Part shown: in pieces, positions 1-6,863 of the stretch
Layout: the number at the start of each line of letters is the position of its first letter
How positions within the stretch are numbered: position 1 is the stretch's first letter
From: DATHSN01 sp035464115
GTDB lineage: Bacteria > Actinomycetota > Acidimicrobiia > Acidimicrobiales > SKKL01
Assembly (NCBI GenBank): GCA_035464115.1
Contig: DATHSN010000096.1
Coordinates: forward strand, 1-9,177
Direction: 5' to 3'
DNA length: 9,177 nt
The notes under the pieces: model-generated
Database searches by the model: none
Told to the model about the DNA's origin: nothing
The model's input: the letters and a program-made list of their open reading frames with translations, nothing else
Program-made: the position numbers and the translations under genes

Positions 1-1052
1 CGACGCACCGTGACCCGCACGTCGCCGGTGAGGTCGACCGAGCAGACGGACTCCTCGCCGATCTGGACCAGGGTCTCGCCCGGTTGGGCGGTGCACACCA
101 GCACCAGCTCGATGTTGAGCCCGCCGCCGCCCGACGGTGCCGGTGAACCGAACCCGATCCGGTCGGTGACGGTGGTCGACAGGCGGTCGTCGTTGCCGAT
201 CGATCGCGAGTCGGTGCCGGTGCCGATCGATGCGCCGCCGAAGGTGCCGCTGAGCTCGATGTCGGCGCGCGCCGAGCGACCCCGGTTGCGTCCGGTGTCG
301 AGCGTGACCTGCCAGCTGGGTTCGAACAGCACGCCCACCTGCGGGGCGTCGCCGAGCGGGGCCAGGGCATTGGGGGCGATCCGCCAGCGGAGGATGGCAC
401 GAGCCTGGGATCCCGGGTCGAGACCGTCGCTGATGGCGCGCACGCTGACCGTCCCGGATGAGCGTCCGGCGCTGGCCTCGTTCGTCGTCTCCGGCTCGAA
501 GTCGGCGTCGGCGAGCGAGAGCGTGAAGACCCGCTCGGTGGGTTCCGGTGGGAGGGTCGTCGTGGTCGTCGTGGTGGTCGACGTCGTGGTGCTCGAGGTG
601 GTGGTCGTCTCGGGCGGGGCCGTCGTCGTGGTGGTGTCCGCGGGCGCGGTGGTGGTCGTGCTGTCGGCGGGTGCGGTGGTGTCGGTGGCCGAGCCGAGGG
701 TGATGGCGCGGCCGGTGCTGTCGGTGTTGCCGTCGTCGTCGGTGGCGGTGACGGTCACCACTCGATTGACGGGGCCGAGGGGGTACTGGTGGGTGAAGGT
801 CTGGAGCCCTTCACCTCGCACGAGCTGGAGGGGTGAGCCGTCGCCCCAGTCGACCTCGATCTCGACGGGACCGCTGTCGGCGGTGGCGTCGATCTCGAGC
901 ACCGCGTCGTTGCCGATGGCCTCGAGTCGGGTGATGGCGACGCTGGGGCCGTCGCCGCTGTCGCCGCCCCGGGTGACGGCGACCAGCAGCCCGATGAACA
1001 CCAGCACGACCACGGCGGCGGCCGCAGCGATCCCTGTCTCGCGGCGCGTCAT
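1..1052 (-). CDS. Membrane-anchored PKD-domain protein with Thr-rich stalk (3' end beyond window)
   Basis: The reverse strand from an ATG at 1052 reads 350 codons without a stop and leaves the window, so the C-terminus is missing. Residues 1-7 are short and basic (MTRRETG) and are followed by a hydrophobic segment at about 8-26, which fits a signal anchor or uncleaved signal peptide. Residues about 35-119 look like a PKD or Ig-like beta domain: VDWGDGS at 67-73, FTHQYP at 86-91 and VTVTATDDDGN at 99-109 match the usual GDGS...H.Y...VTVTDDDGN pattern. Residues 121-170 are a Thr-rich linker with imperfect APADTTTT repeats. Residues 173-350 form a second, probably beta-rich domain with Cys320 and Cys337, which I do not recognise. 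The protein is probably displayed outside the membrane; binding or adhesion is only a guess. In-frame GTG and TTG codons lie 6 and 3 codons upstream, but ATG best fits the basic N-terminus. No Shine-Dalgarno is visible. Confidence 0.85.
   Translation of the reverse strand, partial: MTRRETGIAAAAAVVVLVFIGLLVAVTRGGDSGDGPSVAITRLEAIGNDAVLEIDATADSGPVEIEVDWGDGSPLQLVRGEGLQTFTHQYPLGPVNRVVTVTATDDDGNTDSTGRAITLGSATDTTAPADSTTTTAPADTTTTTAPPETTTTSSTTTSTTTTTTTTLPPEPTERVFTLSLADADFEPETTNEASAGRSSGTVSVRAISDGLDPGSQARAILRWRIAPNALAPLGDAPQVGVLFEPSWQVTLDTGRNRGRSARADIELSGTFGGASIGTGTDSRSIGNDDRLSTTVTDRIGFGSPAPSGGGGLNIELVLVCTAQPGETLVQIGEESVCSVDLTGDVRVTVR
543..692 (-). repeat. Low-complexity Thr codon repeats (extracellular stalk)
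   Basis: This stretch encodes residues 121-170 of the PKD protein. It is almost entirely ACC and ACG codons, with three imperfect copies of an Ala-Pro-Ala-Asp-(Thr)n unit and then a run dominated by Thr and Ser. Such linkers commonly space domains away from the membrane or wall and may be O-glycosylated in Actinomycetota. The mixed ACC/ACG codons make it less slippery than a pure trinucleotide run, but length variation between strains is plausible. Confidence 0.75.
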
Positions 1053-1234
1053 GGGGTCCAAGGGTGGCACACCGAGTCGGCCGAGGTCGGTTTCGGCGCG
1101 TCACGCGACCGCGACGGCTGGCCGCCTGGTGGCGGGGAACCACCACGAGCTCGTGGACCACGACGGCATCCGTCACGACCTCGATGGCCGCGTCACTCCG
1201 TCGACGCCCACCGTGATCCGGATGCGCGCGGGAC

Positions 1235-1247
1235 TACTGTCACACCC
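1235..1247 (+). promoter_or_regulatory. Candidate leaderless promoter -10 (TACTGT) for acyl-CoA dehydrogenase
   Basis: TACTGT at 1235-1240 fits the actinobacterial TAnnnT -10 pattern and lies 7 nt before the ATG at 1248. No Shine-Dalgarno is present between them, so transcription probably starts at or next to the ATG and gives a leaderless mRNA. The -35 region is weak: GTGATC at 1213-1218 shares only three positions with TTGACA. The call rests on spacing and on the missing ribosome site. Confidence 0.5.
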
Positions 1248-2501
1248 ATGGACCCCACCTACTCCGCCGAAGCCGAGGCCTACCGCGAGAAGATCCAGGC
1301 GTTCCTCGCCGAGCACCTCCCGGCCGGCTGGCAGGGCATCGGCGCGCTCGACGCCGAGGCCGCCTCCGAGTTCACCGAGAGCTGGCGGCGCGTGCTCGCC
1401 GACAACGGCCTGCTCGCCTCGTCGTGGCCGGTGGAGTACGGCGGCGCCGGGCTGTCGTCGCTCGAGTCGGTGATCCTCGCCGAGGAGTTCGCCAAGGCGG
1501 GGGTGCCCACCCAGGGGCCCAACGACACGTTCGGCATCCAGATGGTGGGCAACACCATCCTGCGGTGGGGCACCGACGAGCAGAAGCGCCACTTCCTGCC
1601 CCGCATCCTCTCGGGCGAGGACCGCTGGTGCCAGGGCTACAGCGAGCCCAACGCCGGCTCCGACCTGGCCAACCTCGGCTGCCGCGCCGTGCTCGACGGC
1701 GACGAGTGGCTGATCAACGGCCAGAAGATCTGGACCTCGGCCGGGCACCTCGCCGACTGGATCTTCGTGCTGGCCCGCACCGCGCCCGAGGAGGCCAAGC
1801 ATCGGGGCATCACCTTCTTGTTGGTCCCCATGGACCAGCCGGGGGTCGAGGTGCGGCCCATCAAGATGATCTCGGGTGAGAGCGAGTTCAACGAGGTGTT
1901 CTTCACCGAGGCCCGCTGCCCCAAGGAGAACGTGGTCGGCGAGGTCAACGGCGGGTGGGCCGTGGCCATGACGCTGCTCGGCTACGAGCGGGGTGAGGCC
2001 GCGGCCACCGGTCCCGTGCAGTTCCGCACCGAGCTCGACCGGCTGGTCGCCTTGGCGAAGGAGCGGGGGCTCACCGACGACCCCGCCATCCGCCAGCGCA
2101 TCGCCTGGTGCCACTCCAAGGTCGAGATCATGCGCTACCTCGGCATGCGCACCCTCACCCGCTTCCTGGCCGGCGCCCATCCGGGCCCCGACGCCTCCAT
2201 CTCCAAGCTCTACTGGAGCGAGTACCACCGCATCGTCACCGAGCTGGCGGTCGACATCTTCGGCGCCGAGGGCATGCTCGTCGAGGGCGAGCTGCCCCAC
2301 TCGTCGTTCTCCACCGACGCCCCCGGCGCCCCGAACACCACCGGGTCGTGGGTCGGCACGTTCCTCAACGCTCGGGCCGGCACGATCTACGCCGGCACCT
2401 CGCAGGTGCCGCGCAACATCATCGGCGAGATGGTCCTCGGCCTCCCGAAGGAGCCCCGCGCCGACCAGGGCCCCTGGAAGGACACCCAGAAGCGGGCGTG
2501 A
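1248..2501 (+). CDS. Acyl-CoA dehydrogenase (FadE family)
   Basis: A 417-residue FAD-dependent acyl-CoA dehydrogenase, full length for the family, expected to introduce the alpha-beta double bond into an acyl-CoA in the cytoplasm. The N-terminal helical domain spans about 1-125. The middle FAD/substrate region carries YSEPNAGSDLA at 131-141 and NGQKIWTSAGH at 157-167. The C-terminal helical domain ends with RAGTIYAGTSQVPRNIIGE at 376-394 and the FadE-like tail LGLPKEPRAD. In MCAD/SCAD-type enzymes the catalytic Glu sits in IYEGT; here that position is Ala382. Glu247 in LGYERGE lies roughly where isovaleryl- and long-chain-type enzymes carry their base, so it may substitute; that alignment is from memory. 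The substrate is not predictable, and branched, aromatic or steroid-derived CoA esters are all possible. The ATG at 1248 is preceded by a leaderless-type -10, and the stop overlaps the next start by 4 bp. Confidence 0.93.
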   Translation: MDPTYSAEAEAYREKIQAFLAEHLPAGWQGIGALDAEAASEFTESWRRVLADNGLLASSWPVEYGGAGLSSLESVILAEEFAKAGVPTQGPNDTFGIQMVGNTILRWGTDEQKRHFLPRILSGEDRWCQGYSEPNAGSDLANLGCRAVLDGDEWLINGQKIWTSAGHLADWIFVLARTAPEEAKHRGITFLLVPMDQPGVEVRPIKMISGESEFNEVFFTEARCPKENVVGEVNGGWAVAMTLLGYERGEAAATGPVQFRTELDRLVALAKERGLTDDPAIRQRIAWCHSKVEIMRYLGMRTLTRFLAGAHPGPDASISKLYWSEYHRIVTELAVDIFGAEGMLVEGELPHSSFSTDAPGAPNTTGSWVGTFLNARAGTIYAGTSQVPRNIIGEMVLGLPKEPRADQGPWKDTQKRA

Positions 2502-2770
2502 CCAGCGCGGCGGGGTCGTCACGGGGCTGGACCCCGGTGGTCGGGGCGGTCGTCGCCCGGCCGCGGCTCTGGCCGGTCGCGCTCACCCAGGTGCGCCGCC
2601 TCGCCCGCCCGGCGTGGTGGCGCCGCCCGCCGTTCCTGCCCGTGCCCGACCGCGCCTGGCTGCGGCACCGCCTCGTGGTCGCCGAGGGCGACCCCGGGGC
2701 GAAGCCGTCGCCCGACGAGGTCGTGGCCTGGCTCGAGTGGTGCCGCGACCTGCCCGAGGGGCAGCGGTGA
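2498..2770 (+). CDS. Conserved-looking small basic protein, 90 aa, function unknown
   Basis: The GTG at 2498 overlaps the acyl-CoA dehydrogenase TGA by 4 bp (GTGA), and the frame runs 90 codons to TGA at 2768-2770. The product is rich in Trp, Arg and Pro. It has a moderately hydrophobic N-terminal third (VVGAVVARPRLWPVAL at 14-29), then WWRRPPFLPVPDRAWLRHRL around 40-60 and PDEVVAWLEWCRDL near the C-terminus. This layout resembles a small uncharacterised actinobacterial family I recall by pattern (WWRRxPFLPxPDxxYLRFR...PDDVVxYLxWCR). I can assign no function. The overlap implies translational coupling to the dehydrogenase, although the family need not be functionally linked to it. The conserved-looking aromatic/Pro core and GC-rich third codon positions support a real gene rather than a shadow. 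Confidence 0.78.
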   Translation: MTSAAGSSRGWTPVVGAVVARPRLWPVALTQVRRLARPAWWRRPPFLPVPDRAWLRHRLVVAEGDPGAKPSPDEVVAWLEWCRDLPEGQR

Positions 2771-2820
2771 CCCCACCGGGCCGGGCCGCGAAACGCCACC
2801 GACGTCGACGGGCCGACGGG

Positions 2821-2832
2821 TAGCCTCCGGCC
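2821..2832 (+). promoter_or_regulatory. Candidate leaderless promoter -10 (TAGCCT) for the HNH-menC operon
   Basis: TAGCCT at 2821-2826 matches TAnnnT and is 6 nt from the ATG at 2833, with no Shine-Dalgarno between. This is nearly the same geometry as at the acyl-CoA dehydrogenase start. The preceding 50 bp have no clear TTGACA. If active, it would separate the HNH-menC-ligase-membrane protein group from the upstream dehydrogenase pair. Confidence 0.45.
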
Positions 2833-3342
2833 ATGGGACGGGCACTCGTGCTCAACGCGAGCTACGAGCCGCTGTGCGTGGTCCCCGCCCGTCGGGCCGT
2901 CGTGCTCGTCCTCACCGAGAAGGCCGACATCCTCCACGGCACCGGCGCCGCGTTCCGCTCGGAGTCGCTGTCGGTGCCCGTCCCGTCGGTCATCCGGCTG
3001 CGGACCTACGTCCGGGTGCCGGTGCGGCGCAAGGTGGCGCTGTCGCGGCGGGCCGTGCTCGCCCGCGACGACCACGAGTGCCAGTACTGCGGCGCGGTCG
3101 CCGACAGCATCGACCACGTGGTGCCCCGCAGCCGCGGCGGCGCCCACCAGTGGGACAACGTCGTGGCCGCCTGTCGACGCTGCAACGCGGCCAAGGGCGA
3201 CCGGCTCCTCGCCGACATCGCCATGACCCTGCGGCGCCGACCCCGGGTGCCCCACGAGACCACGTGGGTGATCGTCGCCGTCGGCGAGGTGCCCGACCAC
3301 TGGGTGCCGTACCTGGAGCCGACCCGGCTCGCCACCGCGTGA
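2833..3342 (+). CDS. HNH endonuclease family protein
   Basis: A 169-residue protein typical of the short HNH proteins widespread in Actinomycetota. The N-terminal half (MGRALVLNASYEPL at 1-14 and a region of about 60 residues) is the conserved extension of this subfamily. The nuclease fold follows: zinc-type pairs C83-x2-C86 and C114-x2-C117, the catalytic DHVVPRSRGG at 94-103 with His95, Asn109 in WDNVVAAC, and Asn118/Lys121 after the second Cys pair. All core ββα-metal residues are present, so it is predicted to bind a divalent metal and cut nucleic acid. Its cellular target is unknown, and nothing nearby suggests restriction, an intein or a phage terminase. The ATG at 2833 begins directly at the conserved N-terminus. 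menC starts 13 bp downstream. Confidence 0.9.
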   Translation: MGRALVLNASYEPLCVVPARRAVVLVLTEKADILHGTGAAFRSESLSVPVPSVIRLRTYVRVPVRRKVALSRRAVLARDDHECQYCGAVADSIDHVVPRSRGGAHQWDNVVAACRRCNAAKGDRLLADIAMTLRRRPRVPHETTWVIVAVGEVPDHWVPYLEPTRLATA

Positions 3343-3355
3343 GCGGGCTGCTCCC

Positions 3356-4450
3356 GTGAGCGGACCGGTCGCGGCGCGGCCGGTGCGCGTCGAGCTGCGG
3401 CGGGTGGCGCTGGCCACGCCGGCGCCGTTCGCCAGCGCCCACGGCACCGAGCACGAGCGGCGCTCCATCCTGGTGCGCGCCGTCGACGCCGAAGGGGTCG
3501 AGGGGTGGGGGGAGTGCCCGGCGCTGGCGCGCCCCACCTATACCGGCGAGTGGCACCTCGGCGCCTGGCAGGTCCTCGTCGACGAGATCGTCCCCGCCGT
3601 CCTCGCCGGCGAGCCCGACCCCACCCGCGGCCACCCGATGGCGTCGGGGGCGGTGGAGGCCGCGTGCCTCGACCTGGCCCTGCGCCGCCAGGGTCGGTCG
3701 CTGGCCGATGCGTTGGGCGCCACCCGGGCCGCGGTCGACACCACCGAGGTGATCGGGCTGGGGACGGTCGACGAGATCGTCGCCCGCGTCGCCGCTGCGG
3801 TGCAGCGTGGTCACCGCTCGGTGAAGCTCAAGATCCACCCCGGGTCCGACCTCGACCCGCTCCGGGCGGTGCGCGCCACGTGGCCCGACCTGTCGGTCGC
3901 GGCCGACGCCAACGGCAGCTACGCCGACGACCTCGACCGCCTGCCGCTGCTCGACGAGGTGGGGCTCACCTACCTCGAGCAGCCCCTCGCCCCCGACGAC
4001 CTCGTCGGCCACGCCACGCTGGTCGCTCGCCTGCGCACGCCGGTCGCCCTCGACGAGTCGGCATCGTCGGCGGGGGCCGTCGCCGCCGCCCTGGCGCTCG
4101 GCGCGGCCGACGTCGTCAACATCAAGCCGGCCCGCCTCGGCGGGCTGCTGGCGGCCCGCCGGGTGCACGACCTCGTGGTCGACCGCGGCAGCGCCGCCTT
4201 CGTCGGCGGCATGCTCGAGCTCGGCGTGGGCCGGGCCGCGGCGCTGGCGGTCGCCGCGCTCCCCGGGTGCGGGCTGCCCACCGACCTCGGGCCGTCGGCG
4301 CGCTACGTGGTCGACGACGTCACCGAGCCGCTCGTCCTCGGGCCCGGCGCCACCCTCGCGGTGCCCGACGGACCCGGCATCGGTGTCGTCCCACGGGCCG
4401 ACCGCCTCGCCACCGTCACCATCGAGTCGGTGTGGCTCGCCCCGTCGTGA
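3356..4450 (+). CDS. menC: o-Succinylbenzoate synthase
   Basis: A 364-residue enolase-superfamily enzyme that dehydrates SHCHC to o-succinylbenzoate in menaquinone biosynthesis, in the cytoplasm. The N-terminal capping domain (about 8-125) includes GWGECPALARPTYTGE at 50-65. The barrel carries VKLKI at 156-160 with the catalytic Lys pair K157/K159, then metal ligands D184 (AADAN), E208 (YLEQP) and D233 (ALDES). The second-side Lys is K257 (NIKPARLGG). VGGMLELGVGRAAALA at 283-298 is characteristic of OSBS and N-acylamino-acid racemase relatives. All catalytic positions are intact. The related racemase/OSBS activities cannot be separated by motifs alone, but MenC fits best. GTG at 3356 follows the HNH stop by 13 bp with only a weak purine stretch upstream. 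No other men gene is in the window. Confidence 0.88.
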   Translation: MSGPVAARPVRVELRRVALATPAPFASAHGTEHERRSILVRAVDAEGVEGWGECPALARPTYTGEWHLGAWQVLVDEIVPAVLAGEPDPTRGHPMASGAVEAACLDLALRRQGRSLADALGATRAAVDTTEVIGLGTVDEIVARVAAAVQRGHRSVKLKIHPGSDLDPLRAVRATWPDLSVAADANGSYADDLDRLPLLDEVGLTYLEQPLAPDDLVGHATLVARLRTPVALDESASSAGAVAAALALGAADVVNIKPARLGGLLAARRVHDLVVDRGSAAFVGGMLELGVGRAAALAVAALPGCGLPTDLGPSARYVVDDVTEPLVLGPGATLAVPDGPGIGVVPRADRLATVTIESVWLAPS

Positions 4451-5169
4451 CCGACGCCGGTCCGCCGCCCGATGCCGAGACCGGGCCCCCGCCGGGCTGG
4501 GTGGTCGAGCGCCACCGCGGCCCGGCGTCGACCTTCCACGCCCGACCGCTGCCCGATCCGGTCGTGCCGGCCGTGTGGGTGCTCACCGTCGACCGCCCCG
4601 CCTTGGTGCTGGGCAGCGCCGAGCCCGCCGACCACGCCGACGCCGACGCGCTCGCCGCCGCGGGCATCGAGCTGGTGCGTCGCCGCAGCGGGGGAGGGGC
4701 GGTGCTGCTCGTGCCCGACGCGGTCACCTGGGTCGACCTGTTGCTCCCGGCCGGGCACCCGCTCTGGGTCGACGACGTGGGGCGGGCCACCCACTGGGTG
4801 GGGCGGGCCTGGGCGGCGGCGCTGCGCTCGCTCGGCGTCGACGCGCACGCCCACACCGGGCCCATGGCCCACCGGCCCTGGTCCGACCGGGTGTGCTTCG
4901 CCGGCCTCGGCCCCGGTGAGGTGGTCGACGGCGACGGCCGCAAGCTGGTCGGGCTCTCCCAGCGGCGCACCCGGGCCGGCGCCCGCTTCCAGACCTCGCT
5001 GCACCACCGGTGGGATCCCGCGGCGATGGCCGCCGCTCTCGCGCTGACCGAGGTCGACCGCAGTGCCCTGATCGCCGATCTGGCGGACGCGGTGGCCGCC
5101 GTGCCGGTGGCGCCGTCCGACGTCGTGGCCGCCCTGCTCGCCCATCTGCCCCCGTCGGGACCGGTGTGA
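4447..5169 (+). CDS. Lipoate-protein ligase A-like protein (BPL/LPL catalytic domain)
   Basis: The GTG at 4447 overlaps the menC TGA by 4 bp, and the 240-residue frame carries the biotin/lipoate ligase fold. VRRRSGGGAVLL at 77-88 is the family's nucleotide/lipoyl-binding motif. GRKLVGLSQRRTRAGARFQ at 164-182 contains the conserved catalytic Lys166 and the following G-x-x-Q. Expected chemistry is transfer of a lipoyl or octanoyl group to a carrier protein lysine. In classical LplA the SGGGAV motif continues with His and an Asp-Gly-Asn stretch; here it is Leu-Leu-Val-Pro-Asp, and the protein lacks the separate C-terminal accessory domain. It could therefore be a stand-alone ligase, an octanoyltransferase or a divergent acyl-transfer enzyme. 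No lipoylated enzyme gene is nearby, so the substrate is open. The first 20 residues are Pro-rich and probably unstructured. Confidence 0.8.
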   Translation: MTDAGPPPDAETGPPPGWVVERHRGPASTFHARPLPDPVVPAVWVLTVDRPALVLGSAEPADHADADALAAAGIELVRRRSGGGAVLLVPDAVTWVDLLLPAGHPLWVDDVGRATHWVGRAWAAALRSLGVDAHAHTGPMAHRPWSDRVCFAGLGPGEVVDGDGRKLVGLSQRRTRAGARFQTSLHHRWDPAAMAAALALTEVDRSALIADLADAVAAVPVAPSDVVAALLAHLPPSGPV

Positions 5170-6863
5170 GCGCCGACGAGCCCGATGTGACCGCCGAGCC
5201 GCCGCCCTTCGTGCTCGGTGGTCGTGGGGGAGCGCGCCCCGGCGCCCCTGGCGCCCGACGGACGTGGCTGATGGCCGCCGCGGTGGCCGTCGCCGTGGCG
5301 GTGGTGGTGCCCGGGCTCTGGCGGGTCAGCGGGCCCCCGATGGAGGAGGGGTTCATGCTCGTGTACCCCGAGCGCCTCCTCGCCGGCGACCTGCCCAACG
5401 CCGACTTCGTGCACATCTACGGCCCGGTGTCGATCCAGGTGCTCGCCGGGTGGTACGCCGTAGTCGGCGAGTCGCTCTCGGCCGAGCGGGTGTTTGGGAT
5501 CGCCCAGCACCTCGCCCTCGTCGCCGCTCTGGTGGTGCTGGCCCGCCCGTGGGGCCGGCTGGCCGCCGGCGGCGTCGGCCTCGTCGCCGTGGTGCTCGCG
5601 GTGACCCCGATCGGCGCCACCGCACTGGCGTGGAACGGTGGGCTGGCGTTGGCGCTGTGGGCGGTCGTCACCGGGCTGCGGGCCCGGGCGGTGGGCGACC
5701 CCGCCCGGGCCGGCCGGTGGTGGTTCGCCACCGGTGCATTCGCGGGCCTGGCGCTGGGCTATCGCCCCGACCTGGTGCTGGCGATCGGCCTGGCCGTGGG
5801 CTGGCTGGCGTGGCGGCGCGCCGACTGGCGCCGGCTCGCCGTCGGTGGCGCCGTCGGCCTCGTCCCTGTCGCCGTCCACGTCGCCCTGGTGGGCCTCGGA
5901 CCGGCGTGGGACGGCATGGTCGTCGACCCGGTGGTCCGCCTCCGTGGCGGCCGCGACCTGCCCCGACCCCCGTCGTGGGACCGCCTCGACGGCTTCCTCC
6001 AACGCGTCGCCGAGCTCGACCCGCCCATGTGGCCGTTGCCGTCGCCCTCGCCCAGCCAGTCGTTGTTCCTGTGGTTCTTCCTCCTCCTCGCCGCCACCGC
6101 GGGCGTGGTCGTCGCCGGCGTGGTCGCGGTGCGCCGGCGCGGCGACGACGGGCCGGCGGCCGTGCTGCTGGCCGGGGCCCTCGTGGGGGTCGGGATCCTG
6201 CCCCAGGCCCTCCAGCGCGCCGACTCCACCCACCTGGCCTGGGTGTCGGTCGTGGTGCTGCCCCTCGTGGTGCTCGCGCTGGTGGAGCACGCCCCCCGAT
6301 CCTGGCTCGGCTCGACCCGGGCTCGCACCGCCGCCGCCCTCGGCGTGGTCGCCCTGGTGCTGGTGGCGGTCGTCGCGCCGTTCACGCTGCGGCCCTACCT
6401 CCACCTGGTCCGGGTCGGCACCGGGTTCGAGGCGGCCGCCCCCGTCGTGAGCCGTGGCGACCGCGAGTTCCGCGTCGGCAGCGCCGAGGTGGCGGCCGAG
6501 CTGGCCCCCGTCGTCGCCGAGCTCGACCGGGTCGCGACGCCGGGCGACCGGTTGCTGGTGGCGCCGAGCGACATGACCCGGCCCGTCTACGTCGACACGT
6601 GGCTCTACCACCTCTTCGCCGACCTCGAGCCGGCCACCCGGTTCCTCCAGCTCGATCCCGGGGTGGTCGACGGCGAGCGCTGGTCGGCCGATCTGGCCGG
6701 GGCCGACTGGGTGCTGCTCACCGGGTTCTGGGACGGCTGGTCGGAGCCCAACCGGTCGGTCGACCCGATCGAGACCGACGCCCTCGCCGTGCTCGCCCAG
6801 CGCTTCTGCCCGGTGCTCACCTCGCCGGCCGGCCAGGTCGAGCTGCTCCAGCGCTGCCGCTGA
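5166..6863 (+). CDS. Multipass membrane protein, GT-C glycosyltransferase-like
   Basis: The GTG at 5166 overlaps the preceding TGA by 4 bp and gives 565 residues. After a cytoplasmic Pro/Gly-rich lead of about 30 residues there are roughly ten hydrophobic segments (about 34-51, 113-126, 134-150, 155-171, 186-198, 201-217, 225-244, 299-322, 331-348, 359-374, 388-406). A soluble C-terminal domain follows at about 410-565. The first extracytoplasmic loop holds PMEEGFMLVYPERLLAGDLPN (58-78) and DFVHIYGP; acidic residues in this loop (Glu60/Glu61) are where PMT/ArnT-type GT-C enzymes carry their catalytic acid. QRADSTHLAW at 350-359 and the C-terminal GDRLLVAPSDMTRPVYVDTW, LDPGVV and WDGWSEPN are shared with a membrane family I recall from Actinomycetota, without an assigned reaction. 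A polyprenyl-phosphate-sugar-dependent transferase is plausible but inferred. The start is set by the overlap; upstream in-frame codons lie inside the ligase gene. Confidence 0.78.
   Translation: MSADEPDVTAEPPPFVLGGRGGARPGAPGARRTWLMAAAVAVAVAVVVPGLWRVSGPPMEEGFMLVYPERLLAGDLPNADFVHIYGPVSIQVLAGWYAVVGESLSAERVFGIAQHLALVAALVVLARPWGRLAAGGVGLVAVVLAVTPIGATALAWNGGLALALWAVVTGLRARAVGDPARAGRWWFATGAFAGLALGYRPDLVLAIGLAVGWLAWRRADWRRLAVGGAVGLVPVAVHVALVGLGPAWDGMVVDPVVRLRGGRDLPRPPSWDRLDGFLQRVAELDPPMWPLPSPSPSQSLFLWFFLLLAATAGVVVAGVVAVRRRGDDGPAAVLLAGALVGVGILPQALQRADSTHLAWVSVVVLPLVVLALVEHAPRSWLGSTRARTAAALGVVALVLVAVVAPFTLRPYLHLVRVGTGFEAAAPVVSRGDREFRVGSAEVAAELAPVVAELDRVATPGDRLLVAPSDMTRPVYVDTWLYHLFADLEPATRFLQLDPGVVDGERWSADLAGADWVLLTGFWDGWSEPNRSVDPIETDALAVLAQRFCPVLTSPAGQVELLQRCR

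Noticed and set aside
811..1176. Minus-strand 121-codon frame overlapping the start of the PKD protein
   Set aside because: Arg-rich, out of frame with the PKD protein and without domain resemblance; a shadow.
1053..1247. Divergent spacer examined for a small RNA or a promoter for the PKD gene
   Set aside because: No convincing -10/-35 pair on the minus strand and no strong hairpin. Only the plus-strand TACTGT element was kept.
10..1473. Long plus-strand open frame opposite the PKD protein
   Set aside because: Its product is a Val/Ser/Arg low-complexity stretch that is antisense to the Thr codons and runs into the acyl-CoA dehydrogenase in another frame. The minus strand gives a recognisable PKD architecture.
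1173..2522. Minus-strand 449-codon open frame opposite the acyl-CoA dehydrogenase
   Set aside because: Gly/Ala/Leu/Arg-rich antisense shadow typical of GC-rich genes; the plus strand encodes a complete known family.
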